Positions 1-5,001 of a stretch of DNA of 5,001 nucleotides are shown here, piece by piece (the first letter of the stretch is position 1; each line of letters starts with the position of its first letter). The stretch covers positions 1-5,001 of the forward strand of contig CABUOE010000172.1 of NCBI GenBank assembly GCA_902493155.1, given 5' to 3'. Made by a program: the position numbers and the translations under genes. Under the pieces are notes generated by a model. The model was not told the DNA's origin, searched no databases, and was given only the letters and a program-made list of their open reading frames with translations. This stretch comes from an uncultured Eubacteriales bacterium (GTDB lineage: Bacteria > Bacillota > Clostridia > Oscillospirales > Ruminococcaceae).

Positions 1-230
1 CTGTGCGGGTAGTAAGGGGATATAAGGACAAGTTCTCCTTCCCTTGCGAGATATCGCCGCCCGTTAACGGAAAAAAACGCCTCGCCGCTGCGGATGATTA
101 AGATCTCCACTTCCCGGTGATTGTGCAGGGCGGTCGTCAGTTGCTTTTCGGTAGGCGCCGTATTTAAGTCTCTCTCAAAAATGGCAAAAGGGATTTTCCG
201 ATATCTCATTTTGAACATATCATCAAACAT
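1..230 (-). CDS. AraC-family transcriptional regulator, N-terminal sensor domain (partial)
   Basis: The leftward reading frame starts at ATG 228-230 and stays open for 76 codons to the window edge, so only the N-terminus is present. The translation contains LHNHREVEILIIRSGEAFF, then SVNGRRYLAREGELVLISPY and YPH. This is the usual pattern of the N-terminal cupin sensor of AraC/XylS regulators: a histidine-rich first strand, a G-x-x-x-F turn, and a late stretch ending in P-H. A GGAG at 238-241 lies 7 bases before the ATG and favours this start over Met5 or Met8. Members of this family bind a small ligand, often a sugar, with the cupin and bind DNA with a C-terminal double helix-turn-helix, which here lies outside the window. 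Divergent placement next to a glycoside-hydrolase-like gene suggests it controls that gene. The ligand cannot be deduced. It could be another cupin-type protein if the missing C-terminus lacks the HTH domain. Confidence 0.85.
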   Translation of the reverse strand, partial: MFDDMFKMRYRKIPFAIFERDLNTAPTEKQLTTALHNHREVEILIIRSGEAFFSVNGRRYLAREGELVLISPYYPH

Positions 231-252
231 GGCTTTTCTCCAATAGTCAATA

Positions 253-298
253 CAGTGATATAAAATAGCAAAATATGCCTATTATCAGTGGTATAAAA
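253..298. promoter_or_regulatory. Tandem direct repeats, probable operator of the divergent regulator
   Basis: CAGTGATATAAAA at 253-265 and CAGTGGTATAAAA at 286-298 match at 12 of 13 positions. Their starts are 33 bp apart, about three helical turns, so both would face the same side of the DNA. A further 9-bp copy of the repeat core (GTGATATAA) occurs on the opposite strand at 309-317. AraC-family proteins typically bind direct repeats next to or overlapping the -35 region of the promoter they activate, and the 286-298 copy ends 5 bp before a TATAAT at 304-309. The repeats are seen directly; binding by the adjacent regulator is inference. Confidence 0.6.
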
Positions 299-309
299 GC
301 TTATATAAT
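281..309 (+). promoter_or_regulatory. Candidate promoter of the hydrolase-permease operon
   Basis: A perfect -10 hexamer TATAAT sits at 304-309, about 39 bases before the start codon at 348. The hexamer expected at the -35 position with 17-bp spacing (281-286, ATTATC) is poor and there is no TGn extension. A good -10 without a -35 is typical of a promoter needing an activator, and the second 13-bp repeat (286-298) lies in the spacer. On the opposite strand the same 281-286 bases read GATAAT, a possible -10 for the regulator gene, but that too lacks a convincing -35. The surrounding DNA is very AT-rich, so chance matches are likely. Confidence 0.45.
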
Positions 310-347
310 TATATCACAAAAATTTTTTCTGTAAAGGAGAATACCTC

Positions 348-1763
348 ATGCCATTTCTAAAAATTGAAAACCCATGGTCGATTTATTATTCCCGATACGA
401 AGGAATGGAAAAGAAGGCGCTGGAACTCATCAGTAAGGAGATGAGCACCTACCGCAACGAGCCTATCCCCTGCTGGAAGGTCAAGGAAGATATCCCCGGA
501 AACGCGGTGGTTGTTGGCCGTTATTCAGATAATCCCTTTATTCAGAAGTACATACGGGAAGCGGATATTCCCGCCGACGGCTACCTGGTAAAAGTCATGG
601 ACAACCCCCAGGATCCCGGCCATAAAATAGCTCTCGTCACTGGAAGAACCGACAGGGACGTTTTTTACGGCGCTGTCGATTTGGTGGACGACTATTTTGC
701 CCAGGCCATCCCCTATCACATCGACCGCCCCTGCCCGGACATGCTTCTTCACGAATCCATGCCGGATTATTTTCACGCCTCCGCTCCTAAAATCAAAACC
801 CGAAACGTATTCACCTGGGGGCATCCCATCAAAGATTACCGCTCTTATATTGCCAATATCGCTCGTCTTCGTTTCAATCAGCTCATTTTGTGGAATGATT
901 ACGCTCCGGTAAATCTCCAGGACATTGTAGATTACGCCCACTCCTACGGAATCGAAGTGATCTTTGGTTTTTCCTGGGGCTGGGACGAACATCTTGACAC
1001 CTCCGACCCGGCAACGCTTCAATTTTGGAAAGAAAAAGTCGTTGACACCTATGAAACGCAGTACGCCGGCGTCACTGGAGACGGGGTTTATTTTCAGACC
1101 TATACCGAGGTTGACGAGGACTATAAAGACGGCCGTCTCATTGCCGAAAGCGTCACCCAGTGGGTCAACTGCATTGCCGACGCTCTGTACCAAAAATATC
1201 CTGATTTAAAAATCCAGTTCGGCCTTCACGCCCGCTCCGTAAAACATCACCTGGAGTATCTGAAAAATGTGGATCCCAGAATGGAAATCGTCTGGGAGGA
1301 CTGCGGTGATTTTCCATATCACTATCGTCCCGGCAAAACCGATCATTTCGAGGATGCCAAAGCCATTACCGAGCAAATCGCCCTACTGCGGAAAAACGGA
1401 CCCTTCGGAATCCTCATCAAAGGGCACAACACCATGGACTGGACAGGCGCCATCCCTCAAACAGGACCCTTTATCATGGGAGAATCCTCCGAGGATGCCT
1501 GTTCAAGAGACATCCAATCGATGAAGCCCGTATGGCGGGTCTATCAAAGCGAATGGCTCCATCAGGGCCGCTATGCCCAGCAGATTATCCAGCAGTTGGC
1601 CGAGCTGACGAAAGGAGAAGTCAACATCGGGGAATGCGGCCAATTTAACGGAGGCATCTGGTTTCCAATGGCACTCTGCGCTCAGCTCATTTGGGATTAT
1701 GACGAGGATTACGAACAGATTGTCAAAAAAGTAGCGGCTCGCCGCTGCGTTTTGATGGCGTAA
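348..1763 (+). CDS. Cytosolic glycoside-hydrolase-like protein (zincin-like domain plus TIM-barrel, GH20/67/84-like architecture)
   Basis: A 471-residue protein starts at ATG 348, with AAAGGAGA at 333-340 seven bases upstream. No signal peptide or membrane segment is visible, so it should act in the cytoplasm. Residues about 1-125 resemble the alpha/beta zincin-like domain preceding the barrel in hexosaminidase- and alpha-glucuronidase-type enzymes, ending in the characteristic KIALVTGRTDRDVFYGAVDL (93-112). From about residue 150 (KTRNVFTWGHP) a TIM-barrel pattern follows: LRFNQLILWND (174-184), YGIEVIFGFSWGWDEH (200-215), GVYFQTYTEVDED (246-258), MEIVWEDCGD (312-321) and GILIKGHNTMDW (354-365). 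Acidic residues E254, D256, E317 and D318 at predicted strand ends are candidates for catalysis or substrate binding; none can be assigned. I cannot place it in a numbered family, and the substrate is unknown. The permease gene starts 3 bp downstream, so the two are surely one operon. A non-hydrolytic relative of the fold is possible. Confidence 0.7.
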   Translation: MPFLKIENPWSIYYSRYEGMEKKALELISKEMSTYRNEPIPCWKVKEDIPGNAVVVGRYSDNPFIQKYIREADIPADGYLVKVMDNPQDPGHKIALVTGRTDRDVFYGAVDLVDDYFAQAIPYHIDRPCPDMLLHESMPDYFHASAPKIKTRNVFTWGHPIKDYRSYIANIARLRFNQLILWNDYAPVNLQDIVDYAHSYGIEVIFGFSWGWDEHLDTSDPATLQFWKEKVVDTYETQYAGVTGDGVYFQTYTEVDEDYKDGRLIAESVTQWVNCIADALYQKYPDLKIQFGLHARSVKHHLEYLKNVDPRMEIVWEDCGDFPYHYRPGKTDHFEDAKAITEQIALLRKNGPFGILIKGHNTMDWTGAIPQTGPFIMGESSEDACSRDIQSMKPVWRVYQSEWLHQGRYAQQIIQQLAELTKGEVNIGECGQFNGGIWFPMALCAQLIWDYDEDYEQIVKKVAARRCVLMA

Positions 1764-1766
1764 TCC

Positions 1767-2657
1767 ATGGCATACGGTTATCTTTTTTTAGCGGCGGCTC
1801 TATTTTTTGGATCGATCAAAGCCTTTTGCGGAAAAAAGAGCAGCAACGCCGTATCCGTATATTCCGACGCCTTTCTCATCAACGCCCTGCGCATGAGCAT
1901 CTGTACCTGCATCGGTATCCTGCTGCCCATTTGCAGCAAAAACGCAAAGTATTTATGGGAAATCGACAGGGGCGCGCTGATGATCTCTTTACTGTCAGGC
2001 GTCGCAAACGCATGGTTCGTGGTTAGCTGGATTGTCGCCGTGCGTTCCAACGCCTATATGATGGTGGATGTTTTTCTGATGCTCAGTACCGTCATTCCCA
2101 TGGTTGGATCTTGCATTCTCTTTCATGAAACCATCCGGCCGATCCAGTGGGGCGGATACCTGCTGTTACTTTTGGCAGTCGTCCTGCTGTGCCAATACAG
2201 CAGCCAGATAAAAGAAAAGCTATCCGTCAAGAGTCTCCTACTTTTAGTATCCAGCGGAGCGGCAAACGGAATTGTGGATTTATCCCAGAAAGGGTTCGTT
2301 CAGCGTTATCCCGCCGTCCCGATCTCGGTGTACCAATTTTACACCTATCTGGTGGCAGCGCTGTTCTTGTGGATTATCCTGGCGGCCTCCTCAACAAAGC
2401 AAAAGCCCATCTGCCGGGTGAGGGGGATCATCGGCTATGTCATCATTATGGCGGTCTGCCTCTTTTTAAACAGCTACTTTAAAACCTGGGCTGCGGTGAT
2501 TCTTCCCTCTTCCCAGCTGTATCCTTTGAATCAAGGAACCGCGCTCATCATCTCCACCACTATGGCTGCCGTATTTTTCAAAGAAAAACTGACCCTGAAA
2601 AGCATTTTGGGAATCTGTCTCGCCTTTGCGGCGCTTTGTATCATGAATCTTTTATAA
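1767..2657 (+). CDS. EamA/DMT-superfamily ten-helix permease
   Basis: A 296-residue, very hydrophobic protein made of two homologous halves, as in the drug/metabolite transporter superfamily (EamA domains about 5-140 and 153-295). Each half ends with the same pattern: FHETIRPIQWGGYLLLLLAV at 119-138 and FKEKLTLKSILGICLAFAAL at 271-290. Both carry a conserved-type glutamate (E121, E273) after the fourth helix of the half, followed by the fifth helix. Length and about ten hydrophobic segments fit the family. ATG 1767 begins 3 bases after the TAA of the hydrolase-like gene, and no good ribosome binding site precedes it, so translation probably depends on ribosomes finishing the upstream gene. 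DMT proteins move small metabolites in or out across the cytoplasmic membrane. Being coupled to a cytosolic hydrolase-like protein, it may import that protein's substrate or export its product. Direction and substrate cannot be read from the sequence. Confidence 0.85.
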   Translation: MAYGYLFLAAALFFGSIKAFCGKKSSNAVSVYSDAFLINALRMSICTCIGILLPICSKNAKYLWEIDRGALMISLLSGVANAWFVVSWIVAVRSNAYMMVDVFLMLSTVIPMVGSCILFHETIRPIQWGGYLLLLLAVVLLCQYSSQIKEKLSVKSLLLLVSSGAANGIVDLSQKGFVQRYPAVPISVYQFYTYLVAALFLWIILAASSTKQKPICRVRGIIGYVIIMAVCLFLNSYFKTWAAVILPSSQLYPLNQGTALIISTTMAAVFFKEKLTLKSILGICLAFAALCIMNLL

Positions 2658-2667
2658 AAAGCTGCAC

Positions 2668-2697
2668 AAAAAAGGACGGCATCTGCCGTCCTTTTTT
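2668..2697. terminator. Bidirectional intrinsic terminator between the permease gene and nrdR
   Basis: GGACGGC (2674-2680) pairs perfectly with GCCGTCC (2685-2691) around the 4-base loop ATCT. Six A's precede the stem and six T's follow it. It ends 11 bp after the permease stop and lies 7 bp beyond the nrdR stop on the other strand, so it should terminate both convergent transcripts. Confidence 0.93.
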
Positions 2698-2703
2698 CAT
2701 CGC

Positions 2704-3168
2704 TTATTCTTTTTTCTTTTCTTTCTGCAAAGCCTTCAGCTCGTTTAAGAAGGATTCCACATCGGAAAAATCCCGATAAACCGAAGCAAAGCGGATATAG
2801 GCCACCTTGTCCAGCTTTTTCAGCTCCCGCAGGACCTTTTCCCCCAGCTCCACGGAACTCACTTCCTTCACCAGGGAGTTTGCGTAATCCTGCTCAATGG
2901 AATCGACAAAGTGATCCAGCGTCGAAACCGAAATCGGCCGCTTTTCGCAGGCGCGCAGCAGCCCGCCCAAGAGCTTGTTGCGGTCGAACATCTGACGGGA
3001 ACCGTCTTTTTTCACCACAACCAGCGGAGTGGTTTCCACGATTTCATATGTGGTAAAACGTCTGCCGCAGGAAAGGCACTCCCGACGGCGGCGTATTTTT
3101 TCTCCGTCTTCGGTGGGCCGGGAGTCGACGACCTTGCTTTCCAGATAGGCGCAATAAGGACATTTCAT
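2704..3168 (-). CDS. nrdR: Transcriptional repressor NrdR
   Basis: A 154-residue protein with the full NrdR layout. The N-terminal zinc ribbon has CxxC pairs C3/C6 and C31/C34 with the arginine run IRRRREC between them and FTTYE after it. An ATP-cone domain follows from about residue 48 (PLVVVKKDGSRQMFDRNKLL) to about 138. NrdR binds (d)ATP through this cone and represses ribonucleotide reductase operons at paired NrdR boxes. The frame is open further upstream, but ATG 3166-3168 is chosen because it yields the canonical MKCPYC start and family length (about 150-160) and is preceded by GGGAAGGAT (about 3174-3182). The end is a lysine/glutamate-rich tail (KEKKKE) and TAA, followed by the shared terminator. 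No ribonucleotide reductase genes are in the window, so its targets lie elsewhere. Confidence 0.97.
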   Translation of the reverse strand: MKCPYCAYLESKVVDSRPTEDGEKIRRRRECLSCGRRFTTYEIVETTPLVVVKKDGSRQMFDRNKLLGGLLRACEKRPISVSTLDHFVDSIEQDYANSLVKEVSSVELGEKVLRELKKLDKVAYIRFASVYRDFSDVESFLNELKALQKEKKKE

Positions 3169-3321
3169 GGTATCATCCTTCCCGGAACTGGTTTTGAGTT
3201 CCGCTGTTCGGACGCAAAGGCAACTTCCTCCGCATCCCAGGGTCAATTCTCTTCTTCAATGGAAACCGCACAGCAATACGGCTCCTTTTGCGCTATTTTA
3301 CTATATTTATTACGATGCAAG

Positions 3322-3341
3322 AAGTCCGGTTTTACCGACTT
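3322..3341 (-). repeat. Hairpin with bulge in the nrdR leader
   Basis: AAGTCCGGT (3322-3330) and ACCGACTT (3334-3341) form an 8-bp stem with one bulged C and a 3-base loop TTT. It is the hairpin of the cluster nearest to nrdR, about 150 nt before its start codon. Confidence 0.5.
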
Positions 3342-3351
3342 GGCGGCAAAA

Positions 3352-3370
3352 TTGAGGAAAAATTCCTCAA
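3352..3370 (-). repeat. Perfect 8-bp hairpin in the nrdR leader
   Basis: TTGAGGAA (3352-3359) is the exact reverse complement of TTCCTCAA (3363-3370), separated by three A's. No T-run follows on either strand. Confidence 0.55.
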
Positions 3371-3383
3371 AGGGCTTCTTCGG

Positions 3384-3412
3384 CAATAAATGCAGCTCTA
3401 CTGCATTTATTG
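3384..3412. repeat. Perfect 12-bp inverted repeat overlapping a leftward -10 element
   Basis: CAATAAATGCAG (3384-3395) and CTGCATTTATTG (3401-3412) are exact reverse complements around the 5-base centre CTCTA. The right arm overlaps an extended -10 on the minus strand, TGGTACAAT at 3409-3417. It could be a repressor operator covering the start of a secondary nrdR promoter, or an RNA hairpin in a longer transcript. No T-run follows, so a terminator is unlikely. Confidence 0.6.
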
Positions 3413-3436
3413 TACCATATCCGCAAAAAGTTTTAT

Positions 3437-3454
3437 GATGCAAAATTTTGCGTC
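3437..3454. repeat. AT-rich palindrome just downstream of the main nrdR promoter
   Basis: GCAAAATTTTGC at 3440-3451 is a perfect 12-bp palindrome. The flanks GA (3437-3438) and TC (3453-3454) extend the symmetry with one mismatch. It starts about 10 bp after the predicted transcription start of the promoter at 3472-3500, a typical position for an operator, although palindromes in AT-rich DNA can arise by chance. Confidence 0.4.
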
Positions 3455-3471
3455 TTCAGCGCTTTGTGGAT

Positions 3472-3500
3472 ATTTTACCATGTTTGGAGTAAAAATTCAA
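3472..3500 (-). promoter_or_regulatory. Promoter directed toward nrdR
   Basis: On the minus strand TTGAAT (3495-3500) is followed after exactly 17 bases by TAAAAT (3472-3477). An extended -10 TG motif sits one base upstream (TGGTAAAAT). This is a near-consensus vegetative sigma-factor promoter. Initiation is expected near 3464-3466, just after the end of the TIM-barrel gene, and would give nrdR its own transcript. Confidence 0.7.
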
Positions 3501-3517
3501 CCGATTTTCTCCCAAAA

Positions 3518-4297
3518 TTATCCAATCATTTCCCGCAATTTATCATAGGACTCGATGAGTTCTTCTCTTACCCTATAATTATGACGGTAAAGTTCCAGTA
3601 CGACGCCGCCTCGGTAATGGAGTTCCCGCAATTTCCCGAAAAAAGCGCCAAAGTCCATCTCACCGCTGCCGATAGGCAGGCAGTCGCCCGCCGCTCCCCC
3701 GTCGCTCATATGCACATGGCAGATGCTTTGGCCCAACGTCTCCAAAAACAGCATAGGGTCTTCACCGGAGCGGCGGGCCTGTTTCACATCCAGCACAAAC
3801 TGGGCATCTATTCCCAGAGCCTCTTTCATGCTCCGCAGGAAAGAGAGTTCGCCGCTGCGACAGCGTTCGACGTTTTCCTGGGCCACTGTAACGCCAAATT
3901 CTTTTCCCAATCGGACAAGACGGAGAAAACGCTCAAAATACCGTTCCTCGGAGCAATTACTGCCCCGGCGGTCTCCGTGAAGGACTAAAATTTTCGCTCC
4001 CAATTCATTGGCGGCCTGGAAATAATACCGGTACATTTCTAGCCCGTCCGCCACTCGGCGTTCATAGTCGGAAAAAAAGAGGATGGGCTCCATCCCGGAG
4101 GTAAAGGGGTGGACGGACAGCACATCAACTCCTCCGTCCCGTAATATCGCCCGCAATTCTTTCAGATAGTCCCTGCGAAGTTCGGAAAAAGAGTTGAAGA
4201 AAATCTCAATGTTCGGAATCCGGCAGGCGCTCAGATAGGAAATTGCTTCCTCCGGCGTCTGCGGATAAAAACAGGCGGTGGAAATACCGGCCTTCAT
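3518..4297 (-). CDS. Sugar phosphate isomerase/epimerase-like TIM-barrel protein (AP endonuclease family 2 fold)
   Basis: A 259-residue soluble protein of the xylose-isomerase-like TIM-barrel superfamily, which includes sugar epimerases, IolE/IolI-type inositol enzymes and endonuclease IV. Strand-end residues match the usual metal-binding and catalytic set: H63 (SVHPF), H107 (LVLHGD), E141 (VAQENVE), D170 (FVLDVKQA), H194/H196 (CHVHMSD) and E235 (VVLELYR). The site therefore looks intact, and its two-glutamate, His/Asp arrangement suits a divalent-metal isomerase or epimerase. The length fits single-domain members (about 250-290). Endonuclease IV itself is unlikely, because its characteristic extra histidine-rich signatures are not apparent. 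ATG 4295-4297 is supported by GGAGGG at 4306-4311, eight bases upstream. The substrate is unknown. No terminator separates it from nrdR, so some read-through into the nrdR leader is possible. Confidence 0.85.
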   Translation of the reverse strand: MKAGISTACFYPQTPEEAISYLSACRIPNIEIFFNSFSELRRDYLKELRAILRDGGVDVLSVHPFTSGMEPILFFSDYERRVADGLEMYRYYFQAANELGAKILVLHGDRRGSNCSEERYFERFLRLVRLGKEFGVTVAQENVERCRSGELSFLRSMKEALGIDAQFVLDVKQARRSGEDPMLFLETLGQSICHVHMSDGGAAGDCLPIGSGEMDFGAFFGKLRELHYRGGVVLELYRHNYRVREELIESYDKLREMIG

Positions 4298-4357
4298 TAT
4301 ATTTTCCCTCCCTTCCCTCTAGTCACCTTTACTCTTTCATGATATGTCCAACAAACT

Positions 4358-4371
4358 GGAAAGCGTTCCGT
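4358..4371. promoter_or_regulatory. Possible catabolite-responsive (cre-like) element
   Basis: The 14-mer GGAAAGCGTTCCGT contains the central AAGCGTT expected of CcpA sites. It matches the consensus TGWAARCGYTWNCW at 10 of 13 informative positions, missing the first T, the second W and the late C. It lies about 60 bp upstream of the TIM-barrel start codon and just after the SecF terminator, where that gene's promoter should be. No clear -35/-10 pair was found there. The match is imperfect and may be chance. Confidence 0.22.
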
Positions 4372-4396
4372 TCCCCGACAAAAGAGCTGTTATGGG

Positions 4397-4426
4397 AAAA
4401 AGCCGCTCTGACAGAGCGGCTTTTTT
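4397..4426. terminator. Intrinsic terminator after secF
   Basis: AGCCGCTC (4401-4408) pairs perfectly with GAGCGGCT (4414-4421) around the loop TGACA. A run of five A's (4397-4401) on the left is the U-tract for leftward transcription, and a T-run follows on the right. It directly follows the secF stop codon (4428-4430), so it ends the sec transcript and insulates the TIM-barrel gene. Confidence 0.93.
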
Positions 4427-4427
4427 A

Positions 4428-5001
4428 TTATGCTTTTGCAGATTTTTTGCGGTTTTGTTTGTTGCGGATTTTGTGCTGCTGCCAAACCACCCACAACGGG
4501 CCGGACAGGCAGATGGAAGAATACGCACCGGAAATCAAACCGATAATCAGCGGGAATGCAAATTCTACGATAGAGCTTACGCCGTTTGCAAAAGCCAGAA
4601 TGCAGACCACTGTCATAGCAATCAGAGTAGAAATCGTCGTATTCAGCGTTCTGGGCAAAGTCTGGTTGATGGACAAATTGACCATGTCCTTGACGTTTTC
4701 TTCCGACAGACGGCCGGCATGCAGGCGCTCATTTTCACGGATACGGTCGTAGATGACGATGGTATCGTTGATGGAATAGCCCAGGATGACCAGCAGTACC
4801 GCGATGAAGTTGTCGTCCAGAGACATGCGGAAGATGATAAAGGTCGCAAAAACCATGGCGATGTCGTGAAGCAGCGCAACAACTGCGAAAACGCCTGCGG
4901 ACCATCCGCCGATCTTCCGGAAGCGCAGGGCGATGTAAAGAATCATGAACACCGCGGAGAACGCTACTGCAACCAAGCACTTCAGCAGGAAGTCTTTACC
5001 C
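4428..5001 (-). CDS. secF: Protein translocase subunit SecF (C-terminal part)
   Basis: The leftward frame is open from the right window edge to TAA at 4428-4430, giving 190 residues. The N-terminus is outside, and full-length SecF is about 290-320 residues. Frame residues 74-92 read GYSINDTIVIYDRIRENER, the SecF signature in the fourth transmembrane region, including its conserved Asp/Arg residues. About five hydrophobic segments are visible, at roughly 7-26, 32-57, 63-80, 120-137 and 142-168, matching TM2-TM6 of SecF, with a basic cytoplasmic tail (KIRNKQNRKKSAKA). SecF works with SecD in the membrane to drive preprotein release at the SecYEG channel using the proton gradient. secD normally lies directly upstream, which here would be beyond position 5001. 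An internal TTG at 4974-4976 is not a real start. Confidence 0.95.
   Translation of the reverse strand, partial: GKDFLLKCLVAVAFSAVFMILYIALRFRKIGGWSAGVFAVVALLHDIAMVFATFIIFRMSLDDNFIAVLLVILGYSINDTIVIYDRIRENERLHAGRLSEENVKDMVNLSINQTLPRTLNTTISTLIAMTVVCILAFANGVSSIVEFAFPLIIGLISGAYSSICLSGPLWVVWQQHKIRNKQNRKKSAKA

Larger units (their letters stand above)
3169..3517. other. 349-bp non-coding stretch: nrdR leader with clustered inverted repeats
   Basis: No frame here shows a credible protein: the frames are short, use non-ATG starts or lack ribosome binding sites, and resemble no family. In the leftward direction it contains a good promoter (3472-3500), a second extended -10 (3409-3417), and four inverted repeats at 3437-3454, 3384-3412, 3352-3370 and 3322-3341. 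Unstructured sequence then leads to the nrdR ribosome binding site. From the first promoter the untranslated leader would be about 295 nt, long for a small regulator. None of the hairpins is followed by a T-run on either strand, so they do not look like ordinary terminators. No riboswitch class I know was recognised. Confidence 0.6.

Noticed and set aside
525..1193. Long open frame (222 codons) on the minus strand inside the hydrolase-like gene
   Set aside because: It lies wholly antisense to a gene with strong family-type motifs, has no ribosome binding site, and its translation resembles no protein family.
1720..1763. Possible frameshift truncating the hydrolase-like protein
   Set aside because: No continuation of the protein was found in other frames past 1763, because the permease begins there at once. 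The short C-terminus is best taken as natural.
3169..3246. 26-residue N-terminal extension of NrdR
   Set aside because: Extending the frame upstream to 3246 breaks the canonical MKCPYC start, lacks a ribosome binding site, and includes the ribosome binding site used by ATG 3168.
2911..3438. Open frame of 175 codons on the plus strand over nrdR and its leader
   Set aside because: It is antisense to nrdR, which is unmistakable, and its extension into the leader crosses the hairpin cluster without recognisable protein features.
3243..3443. Possible 66-residue leader peptide upstream of nrdR
   Set aside because: It begins with TTG inside the AT-rich palindrome and has no ribosome binding site or recognisable sequence, so the region is better read as untranslated leader.
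3463..3480. NrdR-box-like sequence near the nrdR promoter (autoregulation)
   Set aside because: The bases TGTGGATATTTTACCA only loosely resemble the NrdR box consensus, and the expected second box at a defined spacing is missing.
3410..3988. Open frame of 192 codons on the plus strand antisense to the TIM-barrel gene
   Set aside because: The opposite strand encodes a protein with a complete set of fold-specific residues and a good ribosome binding site. This frame has neither and reads as low-quality sequence.
4243..4752. Plus-strand frame of 169 codons across the secF end and the intergenic region
   Set aside because: It crosses a perfect terminator and is antisense to the SecF signature motif; it is a shadow frame.

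Overview
The window looks like chromosomal DNA of a Gram-positive Clostridia-type bacterium. This is an inference from purine-rich ribosome binding sites (GGAG, AAAGGAGA, GGAGGG), AT-rich intergenic DNA around moderately GC-balanced genes, perfect-stem intrinsic terminators, and the kinds of proteins encoded. No rRNA, tRNA, CRISPR array, insertion sequence or phage gene was seen.

Left part (1-2697): a divergent carbohydrate-type locus. An AraC-family regulator, cut by the left edge, is transcribed leftward from 230. Rightward from 348 run a leaderless (cytosolic) two-domain glycoside-hydrolase-like protein and, 3 bases after its stop codon, a ten-helix EamA/DMT-family permease. The 117-bp divergent spacer holds two nearly identical 13-bp direct repeats spaced 33 bp apart, plus a shorter inverted copy. 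This is a plausible operator for the regulator. A strong bidirectional terminator at 2668-2697 ends the unit.

Middle part (2704-4297, all leftward): nrdR, the ATP-cone/zinc repressor of ribonucleotide reductase genes, is preceded by a 349-bp non-coding stretch. That stretch has a good promoter and four closely packed inverted repeats. Upstream of it lies a xylose-isomerase-like (AP endonuclease family 2 fold) TIM-barrel protein with an intact set of metal-ligand-type residues and no clear terminator after it.

Right part (4397-5001): a second perfect terminator, then the C-terminal portion of SecF, cut by the right edge and also transcribed leftward.

How the genes fit together: the regulator, hydrolase-like protein and permease probably form one regulon that handles a small glycoside or related molecule inside the cell. 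NrdR and SecF are housekeeping genes. The TIM-barrel enzyme may also act on sugars, but it is not linked to the left-hand unit by transcription. The least explained items are the uncharacterised hydrolase-plus-permease pair and the structured nrdR leader.
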